Part shown: positions 16,331-23,848 of the stretch, in pieces | Numbering within the stretch: the stretch's first letter is position 1 | Layout of the letters: the number at the start of each line of letters is the position of its first letter | Source of the DNA: DATDOY01 sp035293045 | GTDB lineage: Bacteria > Actinomycetota > Acidimicrobiia > IMCC26256 > JACPCJ01 | NCBI GenBank assembly: GCA_035293045.1 | Contig: DATDOY010000046.1 | Coordinates: 1 to 30,847 of the forward strand | Length of the DNA: 30,847 nt | Reading direction: 5' to 3' | The notes under the pieces: model-generated | What the model saw: only the letters and a program-made list of their open reading frames with translations | Databases searched by the model: none | Told to the model about the DNA's origin: nothing | Position numbers and translations under genes: made by a program

Positions 16331-16918
16331 TCAGGCTCCGGGGACGCGTCGCAAGAAGTTGCGCAGGAGGTCGTGGCCGTGGTCGGTGAGGATCGACTCG
16401 GGGTGAAACTGCACGCCTTCGACGGGAAGCTCGCGGTGTCGCAAACCCATGATCACGCCGTCGTCGGTCTCCGCCGTCACCTCGAGCACATCGGGGACGG
16501 AGTCGGGCGCCACCACGAGCGAGTGGTAGCGGGTGGCGGTGAGCGGGTTGGGTGCCCCTTCGAACACGCCCACGTTGCGATGGTGGATGGCCGACGTCTT
16601 GCCGTGCATGACCGTTGGCGCCCGAACGACGTCACCGCCATAGATCTGGCCGATGCACTGATGGCCGAGACACACGCCGAGGACGGGGACCCGGGCCTCG
16701 CCGAAGTGGCGGATGGCGTCGTTGGAAAGGCCGGCGTCCTCAGGCCGCCCCGGACCAGGCGAGATGAGAACGGCGTCGGGAGCCAGCGCCACCATGTCGT
16801 CGAGCGAGATCTCGTCGTGGCGGTGCACGATCGGTTCGGCACCGAGCTCCCCGAGGTACTGCACGAGGATGTAGACGAACGAGTCGTAGTTGTCGACGAC
16901 GAGCACTCGGGCGGACAC
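16331..16918 (-). CDS. trpG: Class I glutamine amidotransferase, PabA/TrpG type
   Basis: The 195-residue product is the glutaminase subunit of anthranilate or aminodeoxychorismate synthase, supplying ammonia to a TrpE/PabB partner not found here. The triad is visible: Cys 83 in GVCLGHQCIG, His 172 and Glu 174 in GVQFHPESILT. Other family motifs are VDNYDSFVYIL and LISPGPGRPEDAG. It starts at GTG 16918 after a strong AAGGAGG ribosome site. In M. tuberculosis the equivalent gene, next to pknB and crgA, is called trpG but may serve folate synthesis. Sequence alone does not separate the two roles. Confidence 0.92.
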   Translation of the reverse strand: MSARVLVVDNYDSFVYILVQYLGELGAEPIVHRHDEISLDDMVALAPDAVLISPGPGRPEDAGLSNDAIRHFGEARVPVLGVCLGHQCIGQIYGGDVVRAPTVMHGKTSAIHHRNVGVFEGAPNPLTATRYHSLVVAPDSVPDVLEVTAETDDGVIMGLRHRELPVEGVQFHPESILTDHGHDLLRNFLRRVPGA

Positions 16919-16980
16919 GGTGCCTCCTTCGCCGCCGACGCTACCGGAGCACCGACGGGCGCCCTGTAACCTTTCCCGAC

Positions 16981-17211
16981 ATGCCCCGTTCGAAGAGCAA
17001 GCGCTCGCGCTACACGCCCCCGCCCCCGAAGAAGGCGCCGCCGAGTCCCAAGTGGGTGCCGGTCACGATGTTCATCCTCCTTGGGGCCGGGATGATCTTC
17101 GTGGTGATCAACTACCTGGGCCTGCTGCCGGGCGGGGCCAAGAACAGCTACCTCTTCGTTGGTCTCGGCCTCATCACGGCGGGCTTCATGCTTGCCACTC
17201 AATGGCGCTGA
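16981..17211 (+). CDS. crgA: CrgA cell division protein
   Basis: This 76-residue protein has a basic, Pro-rich N-terminus (RSKSKRSRYTPPPPKK) and two membrane helices (about 22-46 and 55-73), with the second ending TAGFMLATQWR. That composition and length are typical of CrgA, an actinobacterial divisome protein that interacts with FtsZ, PBPs and CwsA in mycobacteria and inhibits premature septation in Streptomyces. Linkage to trpG and the pknB block is the conserved order. It is divergent from trpG, whose start lies 62 bases away, so the two promoters share that short gap. Confidence 0.93.
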   Translation: MPRSKSKRSRYTPPPPKKAPPSPKWVPVTMFILLGAGMIFVVINYLGLLPGGAKNSYLFVGLGLITAGFMLATQWR

Positions 17212-17244
17212 GTGGCCGCCTGGTCACTGCCAACATCCGTGTAA

Positions 17245-17319
17245 TTACCCCCAGGCTTTTCCCCAACCTGTGGATAACAACGGTCCGGCGCCACCCTGAG
17301 CGTCCAGCACTTATCCCCA
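17245..17319. other. Cluster of DnaA-box-like 9-mers downstream of crgA
   Basis: A perfect DnaA box (TTATCCACA) is on the minus strand at 17269-17277. Plus-strand near matches are TTATCCCCA at 17311-17319 (one mismatch), TTTTCCCCA at 17257-17265 and TTACCCCCA at 17245-17253 (two mismatches each). The first three are spaced exactly 12 bases apart. The gap lies between the convergent 3' ends of crgA and the small zinc-ribbon ORF. It could be a DnaA-binding or DnaA-titration site, or part of an origin region; no dnaA or dnaN gene is visible. Confidence 0.5.
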
Positions 17320-17360
17320 GCAGATGACCGCGGCGTCCGGTTTGTGCGGTTCGCTCGACG

Positions 17361-17618
17361 TCACTCCACCGGAGCGACGAGGTGCATCTCCTCCATGCAG
17401 TGACGGGGCGCCACCGGCTCGGCGTCCGGGGCGGCGGTCATGGTGATCTGGGTCCCGCAAACGGTGCACTCGAACTTGACCTCGACGGCCTGGATCTCGC
17501 GCGGCTGGTCGTCCTTCGGTGCCTGACCGAAGCCGCGGATGATCGACGCCGCGAACCAATACAGGAGCAGCGCCGCCCCCAGTGCGAGGGCAACCTTGAC
17601 CGCGAACCAGAGGTCCAG
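17361..17618 (-). CDS. Small membrane protein with zinc-ribbon-like C-terminus, start codon unclear
   Basis: The minus-strand frame from 17633 to the TGA at 17361 encodes a convincing small protein. It has one hydrophobic helix (WFAVKVALALGAALLLYWFAASII) and a polar region. A C-terminal Cys motif follows: FECTVCGTQITM, then PRHCMEEM. The C-x2-C plus later His-Cys suggests a zinc ribbon. No ATG, GTG or TTG occurs before the helix; CTG 17618 is the first plausible start and is used here (85 residues). The frame is the same as that of the upstream thiolase, whose TAG stop is at 17634-17636. It could therefore use CTG, be made by readthrough, or reflect a base error. I do not know its function. 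Confidence 0.6.
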   Translation of the reverse strand: MDLWFAVKVALALGAALLLYWFAASIIRGFGQAPKDDQPREIQAVEVKFECTVCGTQITMTAAPDAEPVAPRHCMEEMHLVAPVE

Positions 17619-17633
17619 GGTTGAGGCCGGGCG

Positions 17634-18806
17634 CTAGCCCAACCTCTCGATGATCGTCGCGTTGGCCATCCCGCCACCCTCGCACATCGTCTGGAGGCCG
17701 TAGCGGCCACCGGTGCGCTCGAGCTCGTTCACCAGCGTGGCGAGGAGCTTGGCGCCCGAGCATCCGAGCGGGTGACCGAGGGCGATGGCGCCGCCGTTGA
17801 CGTTCACCTTGCTCATGTCGGGACCGTGCTCTTTGGCCCAGGCCAGCACCACTGGAGCGAACGCCTCGTTGATCTCGACGAGGTCGATGTCGTCGAGGCG
17901 CATCTTGGCCCGCTCGAGCACCTTGCTCGTGGCCGGGATGGGGCCGGTGAGCATGATGACGGGGTCGACGCCGGCGACCGCGAACGAGTGGAACCGCGCG
18001 CGGGGAGTGAGGCCGAGCTGGTTGGCCTTCTCCTCGCTCATGATGAGGGTGGCCGCGGCGCCGTCGGAGATCTGGCTGGAGTTGGCGGCGGTGATCACGC
18101 CGTCCTCCTTGAACGCCGGCTTCAGCGTCGCCAACTTCTCGACGCTCGAATCGGGCCGCACACCCTCGTCGGTCTTGAACACCTCTTCCGCGCCGTCCTC
18201 GGTCTTGACCGTGACGGGCACGATCTCGTTGTCGAACCGGCCTTCCTCGATGGCCTGGGCGGCCTTGCGGTGCGAACTCACCGAGAACTCGTCGAGTTCC
18301 TCACGCGAGAGGTTCCACTTCTCGGCGATCATCTCAGCGGAAATGCCTTGGGGAACGAGGCCGCCGACCTCGGCGTAGCGCTCGAACATCTTGGGGCCGA
18401 ACGGGAAGCCAAAGTTGGTCTGGGCCGACGCGCCCATCGGCACGCGGGTCATGACCTCGACGCCGGCGGCGATGGCGATGTCGTAGGCGCCGGCGATCAC
18501 GCCCTGGGCGGCGAAGTGGGCCGCCTGCTGGCTCGAACCGCACTGGCGGTCGACCGTCGTGCCGGGCACCGTGTCGGGGAACCCGGCCGCGAGCCAGGCG
18601 TTGCGCCCGACGTTGAGCGACTGCTCGCCGACCTGCATGACGCAGCCCATGATGAGGTCGTCGACGAGGGCGGGGTCGAGGTCGTTGCGCTCGATGAGGG
18701 CCTTGATCGGCTCGGCGGCCAGGTCGACGGGATGCCAATCCTTGAGCTTGCCGTTCCGGCGGCCGACGGCGGTCCGGACGGTGTCGACGATCACGGCGTT
18801 CGCCAT
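17634..18806 (-). CDS. Acetyl-CoA C-acyltransferase (thiolase)
   Basis: The 390-residue length is standard for degradative or biosynthetic thiolases. Nucleophilic Cys 89 lies in VDRQCGSSQQA, the NEAFAPV motif is present, His 345 lies in GGAIALGHPLGCSGA, and the second catalytic Cys 375 lies in TMCEGGGMANATI. It performs reversible thiolytic cleavage or Claisen condensation of acyl-CoA, in fatty-acid or sterol side-chain metabolism. The chain-length preference cannot be read from sequence. It starts at ATG 18806 after GAGAGG. A PaaI-like thioesterase lies divergently, another acyl-CoA enzyme, so the two may share control through the repeat at 18837-18852. Confidence 0.92.
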   Translation of the reverse strand: MANAVIVDTVRTAVGRRNGKLKDWHPVDLAAEPIKALIERNDLDPALVDDLIMGCVMQVGEQSLNVGRNAWLAAGFPDTVPGTTVDRQCGSSQQAAHFAAQGVIAGAYDIAIAAGVEVMTRVPMGASAQTNFGFPFGPKMFERYAEVGGLVPQGISAEMIAEKWNLSREELDEFSVSSHRKAAQAIEEGRFDNEIVPVTVKTEDGAEEVFKTDEGVRPDSSVEKLATLKPAFKEDGVITAANSSQISDGAAATLIMSEEKANQLGLTPRARFHSFAVAGVDPVIMLTGPIPATSKVLERAKMRLDDIDLVEINEAFAPVVLAWAKEHGPDMSKVNVNGGAIALGHPLGCSGAKLLATLVNELERTGGRYGLQTMCEGGGMANATIIERLG

Positions 18807-18836
18807 GGGGTGGTCCTCTCTGCGAGTCGGTAAAAC

Positions 18837-18852
18837 TTGACTGGGTGGTCAA
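18837..18852. promoter_or_regulatory. Inverted repeat TTGAC-N6-GTCAA, possible operator
   Basis: Five-base arms TTGAC and GTCAA flank a 6-base spacer in the 106-base gap between the divergent thiolase and thioesterase genes. The layout resembles TetR-family operators often found before acyl-CoA metabolism genes. The arms also look like -35 hexamers facing both ways, so the match may be part of promoters instead. Confidence 0.35.
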
Positions 18853-18912
18853 TTCTCGGCCGGATGGCTTCGACCGGTCAACCCGAAGGCCCCTCGGTTA
18901 CCTTCCCCGGTC

Positions 18913-19326
18913 GTGGCACGGGACATGGACCGCTGGCTGGGCGACGGTGGGATGCCGGTCATCGCGCACTTTGGCGCCGCCTTCGATGGCTATGGCGACG
19001 GCTGGGCGGAGGCCGCGTGGGTCCCGACCGACCTGTGTTGCAACCCGATCGGCGTCGTGCAGGCGGGGGTGCACTCCGTGCTGCTCGACGCGGCCATGAA
19101 CTTCGCCATGCTCGCCGGCCTCGACAAGGGCGACCGAGGGGCGACGCTGGAGATGAAGACGTCGACGATGAAACCGGCCCAGGCGGGGGACGAACTCCGC
19201 GTGCGCGGCGAGGTCGTGCGCCTCGCGCGCCAAGTGGCCTACCTCGAAGCGTGGGTCCGTCGGGGCGACGAGCTCGTGTCCCACGCCACGGGCACGTTCA
19301 TCGTGCGCCGTGCCGCGCCGGGCTGA
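18913..19326 (+). CDS. PaaI-like hotdog-fold thioesterase
   Basis: This 137-residue protein has the hotdog-fold pattern. The helix motif NPIGVVQAGVHSVLLDAAMN holds the candidate catalytic Asp, and strands follow in KTSTMKPAQAGDELRVRGEV and VAYLEAWVRRGDELVSHATG. Family members hydrolyse acyl- or aryl-CoA thioesters. The common HGG motif is replaced by QAG. It starts at GTG 18913; ATG 18925 is an in-frame alternative and neither has a clear ribosome site. The 3' end overlaps the convergent histidine kinase gene by 29 bases. Its divergence from a thiolase supports a CoA-thioester role. Confidence 0.82.
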   Translation: MARDMDRWLGDGGMPVIAHFGAAFDGYGDGWAEAAWVPTDLCCNPIGVVQAGVHSVLLDAAMNFAMLAGLDKGDRGATLEMKTSTMKPAQAGDELRVRGEVVRLARQVAYLEAWVRRGDELVSHATGTFIVRRAAPG

Positions 19327-20656
19327 ACCGAGAGGGAGCGACCGCCTCCTCGGCGATGGGGACGGCGAAGTAGAAGGTGGAACCCTTGCCTTCCTCGCTC
19401 TCGAGCCACACGCGTCCGTCCATCAATTCGGCGTAGCGCTTGACGATGGACAGACCGATCCCCGTTCCCCTCGGGCCGGTTCCCGTGTGGACGCGGTGGA
19501 AGCGGTCGAAGATCCGCTCATGCTCGTCGGGCGGGATGCCGACGCCGTGGTCGCGGACCGAGACGAACGCCTCGCCGTGCTCGGCCCAGACCCTGACCCG
19601 GATCGGCGCGTCACCGTGGGTCGAGTACTTCTCCGCGTTGGACAAGAGGTTGGTCAGCACGCGCTCGAGGCCGTCGCGATCCGCGTTGCCCCACGTGTCG
19701 GCGTCGAGGTCGAGTTCGATGGGCGCGTCCGAGGCGAACTGCTCGACGACGCGGCGCACCTCATCGGCGAGGCAGAGCGGCTGGAGTACGAGGATGACTG
19801 CGCCGGCCTCGAGCCGTGAGAAGTCGAGGACCTGGTCGATGAGGCCGGCGAGCGTGTTGGTGTTCTTGAGCGAGCGTTCGAGGAGGTGGCGCCGTTCGTC
19901 GTCGTCGAGGCGATCCCAGTGGCGCAGCACGGTTTCGATGAAGCCCTTCACCGAGGTGAGCGGCGTGCGCAGTTCGTGAGACACGTTCGACACCAGCTCG
20001 GCTTTCATGGCGTCGGCCTCGGCGAGGCGCGCTGCGGCGCGACGCTCCCGATCGAAGGCGAGCGCGCGCAGGATGATGAGCGCAGCGTGGTCGGCGTAGG
20101 CACCCAGCAGATTGACCGTGTCGGGTGTCACCTGTTTGGGCGACGGGAAGTAGGCCGCGAGCACGCCCATGACCTCGCCGCCGGAATGAAGCGGCACCGC
20201 GACCGTCGAGGTAAAGCCTTGGCGCCGTGTTTCGGGGATCCATCGCGCGAAACGTGGATCATCGACGATCGACGGCACGACGACACGCTGCCCGGTCGTC
20301 AGCACGATGCCGGACGGGCTCGTCGTCGGGTCCCGCATGATCTCGGCGATCATGTCGGTCGACCGCTCGGGTCGATCCTCGCCGATGTCTCCCTCGAGGG
20401 CTCCCTGGCCGACGCCGGCGTCGTCGCGCACGAGGACCGACACGAACTTCGCGTCGACGGTGCGCCGGGCCGCAGCGGCGACGCCCTGGAGGGTCGCGTC
20501 GAGGCCGGGACCCGCCGTTTCCTCGCCGACGGCGCGTTGGAGACGGTCGACGAAGTCAGCGAGGCGGCGCTGTTCGGCGCGGGCGCGACGGTACGACGCC
20601 GCGAGTGCACCCGCTACTCCCGTGGCCAGGCCCGCGAGGGCCAAGGCAACGACCAT
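19298..20656 (-). CDS. Sensor histidine kinase with GAF domain
   Basis: The 452-residue protein begins with one membrane helix (about 1-20) and a short coil. A GAF-like sensor domain follows (about 45-200). The dimerisation/phosphoacceptor helix has SNVSHELRTPLTS with phospho-His 227. The HATPase domain contains VLTNLLSNAEKYS (N box), DHGVGIPP (G1), FDRFHR (F box) and GTGIGLSIVKRYAEL (G2). Start choice: ATG 20656 has AGGGAGG 11 bases upstream; ATG 20680 and 20803 are in frame but less well supported. No response regulator gene adjoins it, so it is an orphan kinase here, and its signal is unknown. The last 29 bases overlap the thioesterase gene. Confidence 0.88.
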   Translation of the reverse strand: MVVALALAGLATGVAGALAASYRRARAEQRRLADFVDRLQRAVGEETAGPGLDATLQGVAAAARRTVDAKFVSVLVRDDAGVGQGALEGDIGEDRPERSTDMIAEIMRDPTTSPSGIVLTTGQRVVVPSIVDDPRFARWIPETRRQGFTSTVAVPLHSGGEVMGVLAAYFPSPKQVTPDTVNLLGAYADHAALIILRALAFDRERRAAARLAEADAMKAELVSNVSHELRTPLTSVKGFIETVLRHWDRLDDDERRHLLERSLKNTNTLAGLIDQVLDFSRLEAGAVILVLQPLCLADEVRRVVEQFASDAPIELDLDADTWGNADRDGLERVLTNLLSNAEKYSTHGDAPIRVRVWAEHGEAFVSVRDHGVGIPPDEHERIFDRFHRVHTGTGPRGTGIGLSIVKRYAELMDGRVWLESEEGKGSTFYFAVPIAEEAVAPSRFSPARHGAR

Positions 20657-21037
20657 GGGCTGTTGTGCCTCCCTGAACATCGGCTGGCGATTGGACCTCC
20701 CCGCAGTGTCTGCCGACGAGGGGGTTGAGGCATGGTCAAAATGGAGTAGTCGCCGGTGGGCATGTCCCCGATTGCCCGCTATCGCGCTTCGCCCTGTGTG
20801 CATACCCCGTCAGAGTCGAAATCAAGTGTGAGTGTCTGCCTTGGCATCGCCGGGCAGACACTCACACCGATTGTTGGGCGCGAGCGTCTCTCGGCGTGGG
20901 TGTGATCAGGGCCCGGTGGGCGAGATTCATCGCGGAATTGCGCATCGCCGTCGACCCATCGGCGCTCAATACGGATTAGGTTCCCGCGGCGAAGTTGAGA
21001 CGCGGCGGCGGACGCCGTGTGTGGCGGGGGAGGCCTC
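20657..21037. other. Divergent intergenic region, histidine kinase / SGNH hydrolase
   Basis: This 381-base stretch has no convincing gene. It holds the stem-loop repeat at 20826-20867 and further copies of AGTGTCTGCC: one at 20705-20714, one at 20831-20840 inside the left arm, and its inverse in the right arm. Promoters for both flanking genes should lie here, but I see no strong -35/-10 pair. The GGGGGAGG at 21027-21034 is the ribosome site of the SGNH gene. Confidence 0.6.
20826..20867. repeat. Stem-loop repeat related to the 16279-16326 palindrome
   Basis: Perfect 15-base arms (20826-20840 and 20853-20867) flank a 12-base loop. The arm begins GTGTGAGTG and ends CACTCACAC on the other side, as in the palindrome at 16279-16326, while the inner stem and loop differ but stay paired. 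Here it lies between two genes that diverge, so a simple terminator role is less obvious. It may be a dispersed palindromic element, an operator, or a terminator guarding against antisense transcription. Confidence 0.7.
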
Positions 21038-22258
21038 ATGGGCGGGACTCGGGTGCGCAGGCTGTCGGTCGCGGGTGTGGCGATGGTGATCGCCGGTGCC
21101 GGTTTGCTGGGCGCGGCGTCGCCGGCCTCTGCCGACGGCCCCGGGGTCGGGGCGCCGTGGGTCGTGAGCCTCGGCGACTCCGCCATCTCCGGTGAGGCGG
21201 GACGCTGGGCCGGCAACACCAACGACAGCTACACCAAGGTCGACGCCCTCGGCGGCGACGCCTACTTTGACAACGCCACCCGCACCGGCGAGCAGATCCC
21301 GGGATGCCACCGCTCGGAGTCGGCCGCCATCCACATCGGCGGCGGTGTCAACTCCCTCAACCTCGCCTGTTCGGGGGCGCAAACCAGTACCCACGGCGGG
21401 GGCGACACCGACTTCAAGCCCGGCATCGACTTCTACAACGGCGCCTACGGTCAGGGGCAGGCGCTGGCGTTGCAGCAGTTCGCGGCCACCCACAACGTGA
21501 AGATGGTGGCCCTCCTCATCGGCGCCAACGACTACGGGTTCGCCGACATCCTCCAGACCTGTTTCCTCGACTGGTACTTCTCGCCGTCGTGGTGGCCCGA
21601 CTACTGCTACGACGATGAGGACATCGCGTCGCGGTTCACGCCGTCGAACGTCGCGGCCAAGACCGCGGCCATCTCGGGCGCCATTCTCAACGTCCGTCAA
21701 GCCATGGCCAACGCCGGGTACGCGGACGGCGCCTACACGATCATGGTGCACACCTACTGGTCCCCCATCCCGCGGGGGGCGCAGAACCGCTACCCGGAGA
21801 CCGGGTACACGCGGCAGACAATCGGGGGCTGCGGCATGTGGAACCGCGACGCGGACTGGGCCAACGACACCGTCGTTCCCACGTTCAACAACTCGGTGAG
21901 GAACGCCGTCACCCAGACCGGGCTCTCCAACATTCGCATCCTCGACCTGACGCAGTCGCTCTATGGGCGGCGTCTGTGCGAGAACACCGTCGGGCTCCTT
22001 GAGGAGGTCGGCGTCTCGTCATGGACGAACCGGAAGGCCGTCGACAAGACGGAGTGGGTGAACCAACTTCGCACGTCGAGCACCGTAGGGAGCCCCTACG
22101 AGATTCAGGAGAGCGTGCACGCCGACTACTGGGGCCAGCTCGCCATGCGCAACTGCATGCGCCAGGCCTACAACGGCGGCGCTCCTCGCGGCGGCAACTG
22201 TGTGCGCTCGAACAATGGCCTCAACGCCAACGGCGAACCGAAGATGGTCCTGCAGTAG
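21038..22258 (+). CDS. Secreted SGNH/GDSL-family hydrolase
   Basis: The 406-residue protein starts at ATG 21038, four bases after GGGGGAGG. A Sec signal peptide (about 1-32) ends SPASA-DG. The mature enzyme has block I VSLGDSAISGEAGRW with nucleophile Ser 48, block III LIGANDYGF with the oxyanion Asn, and a late block V-like ESVHADYWGQLAMRNC with the catalytic His. Six or more cysteines suggest disulfides. SGNH enzymes hydrolyse lipid or carbohydrate esters; the substrate is not evident. The C-terminus looks complete. An in-frame extension to GTG 21017 is unlikely given the ribosome site. Confidence 0.87.
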   Translation: MGGTRVRRLSVAGVAMVIAGAGLLGAASPASADGPGVGAPWVVSLGDSAISGEAGRWAGNTNDSYTKVDALGGDAYFDNATRTGEQIPGCHRSESAAIHIGGGVNSLNLACSGAQTSTHGGGDTDFKPGIDFYNGAYGQGQALALQQFAATHNVKMVALLIGANDYGFADILQTCFLDWYFSPSWWPDYCYDDEDIASRFTPSNVAAKTAAISGAILNVRQAMANAGYADGAYTIMVHTYWSPIPRGAQNRYPETGYTRQTIGGCGMWNRDADWANDTVVPTFNNSVRNAVTQTGLSNIRILDLTQSLYGRRLCENTVGLLEEVGVSSWTNRKAVDKTEWVNQLRTSSTVGSPYEIQESVHADYWGQLAMRNCMRQAYNGGAPRGGNCVRSNNGLNANGEPKMVLQ

Positions 22259-22284
22259 CGCCGCCGCCGCCTTCCCGCATCGAC

Positions 22285-22524
22285 GTGGCTGTGAATGGCG
22301 CCGAATCCACCCGCGGGATCACGACGATGCCGCTGCGGCACACGCGGCTGGGGCTCACACCTCGGCTGCAAGGCCGGTACTGGGTGTTTTTCGCCGGGTT
22401 GACCGACGTGGAGTTCCCGATCACGGTCGTGGATCCGGCGGGGGGCCTGACGAGCTCCTTCGATGGCGCCTCGCAGGCGCCGCTCGCGATCAACGACACG
22501 TCAGCCTTCGCCACCTGCCCCTGA
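22285..22524 (+). pseudogene. Short ORF or gene remnant after the SGNH hydrolase
   Basis: A frame different from the upstream hydrolase remains open to TGA 22524. It encodes about 79 residues with protein-like composition (LQGRYWVFFAGLTDVEFPITVVDP, read in parts, ending TSAFATCP). GTG 22285 or 22291 are possible starts, but no ribosome site precedes them. It could be the tail of a lost gene, a domain displaced from the hydrolase by frameshift, or a real small gene. I do not recognise the family. The stretch 22525-22708 after it holds nothing I can identify. Confidence 0.3.
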
Positions 22525-22708
22525 CCCTCGCCTGGCCGTCCGACCCGAGGGCGGAACCGCCGTCGCGGTGCGAGGCACGAGCAAAGACCCGATCCACGGG
22601 ATTTTTGGGGCTTTCTTGCACGAACGGCAGGAACTGGGCAGTCCGGCGGCGAAATGACAACCACCAGGACCAGCGGTTCTGCACCTTCCGCCGGAGCAGC
22701 CCGGCGGC

Positions 22709-23848
22709 ATGACAGTGGGGGGGGTCATGGACGCCGTTCTGTGGCCTTCCTGCGTCGGCCTCGGCCTCGTCTTCGCCGTAGCCGGAGCGGCAAAGCTTCG
22801 AGCTCCCCGTCAGGCCGCTGACTCACTCGTCCAGTTCGGGGTTCCTCCCGCACTGGCGTCGGGGGTCCGGGTTGTCCTTCCCATCGCCGAGTTGGCTGTC
22901 GCGGTCACTCTGCTCATCCCCCGGTCAGCCGCCGTTGGCGCCGTGGCGGCCACCGGCCTGCTCACCGTGTTCTCGGTCGTCGTGGCGATCGCCCTCGCTC
23001 GAGGTCGGCGCCCCGCGTGCAACTGCTTCGGCAGTCTTGGGACGGACCAGATCGGCACGCGGACGCTTGTCCGCAACGGTCTGCTCATCGGGCTGGCTTC
23101 GCTGATCGCAATCGCCGGTGCGGGCCACCCTGAGCGACTGGGGTGGGGACGCTTCGCGAGCACCTTTGATGCGGACGGCCGAACGGCGCTGGCCGGAGGC
23201 GCCTTACTCGTGGCGCTGGTGGTGCTCCAGGCGTGGATGCTCATAAAGCTGATGCGTCGCAACGGAGAACTGCTCTTGCGCATCGACGAACTCGAAGACG
23301 TATCTGGACACGACACAGTCAGCCGATCTATGGGACTCGCGCCTGGGTCGGAGGCGCCGGACTTCCGACTCGGCGGCGTGCACGGAGAGATGATCACGCT
23401 CGAATCGTTGCTGGCCCCTGAGAGGCCGGTGCTGTTGATGTTTACCGACGACGGGTGCGGCCCGTGCGCAACGCTCATGCCCGACGTGGCCCGATGGCAA
23501 CAGGAGCGCGCCAGCATCGTCACCATCGCGCTGATCACGCGGGGTAGCAGTGCTGTCAGCCGTGCGAAGGCGGCCGAGCACGGTCTCGTGAACGTGTTGG
23601 TCCAGGCCGACCGCGAGGTCGCCGATGCATACCGGTCGCCGGGTACTCCAAGCGCCGTACTGATCGGGGCCGACGGGCTCATCCACCACGACATCGCGAG
23701 GGGCGTCGACGCGATCCGGACGCTGGTGGATGCACTACCTGACACAACCACCACGGACTACGCCCCTCACATGAGTGGAAATCACATGGCTCGCGACACG
23801 TTCGACGAGGCCTACAACCAAACGATGGGACTGGGTGAACGACGATGA
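22709..23848 (+). CDS. MauE-like membrane protein fused to a thioredoxin-like domain
   Basis: The 379-residue protein starts at ATG 22709, or at ATG 22727 just after an 8-G run. The N-terminal half is a four-helix DoxX/MauE-like unit (about 10-140) with AGAAKLRAP near the start and CNCFGSLG with Cys 104 and 106 at the end of the third helix. A further helix (about 165-180) and a short coiled segment lead to an external thioredoxin/AhpC-like domain (about 210-345) with APDFRLGG, active-site CGPC at 250-253 and PGTPSAVLIG (cis-Pro region). MauE and MauD assist disulfide formation in methylamine dehydrogenase; here both functions appear fused. It overlaps the Tat-exported Cys-rich gene by ATGA, suggesting that protein is its client. 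Confidence 0.85.
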   Translation: MTVGGVMDAVLWPSCVGLGLVFAVAGAAKLRAPRQAADSLVQFGVPPALASGVRVVLPIAELAVAVTLLIPRSAAVGAVAATGLLTVFSVVVAIALARGRRPACNCFGSLGTDQIGTRTLVRNGLLIGLASLIAIAGAGHPERLGWGRFASTFDADGRTALAGGALLVALVVLQAWMLIKLMRRNGELLLRIDELEDVSGHDTVSRSMGLAPGSEAPDFRLGGVHGEMITLESLLAPERPVLLMFTDDGCGPCATLMPDVARWQQERASIVTIALITRGSSAVSRAKAAEHGLVNVLVQADREVADAYRSPGTPSAVLIGADGLIHHDIARGVDAIRTLVDALPDTTTTDYAPHMSGNHMARDTFDEAYNQTMGLGERR

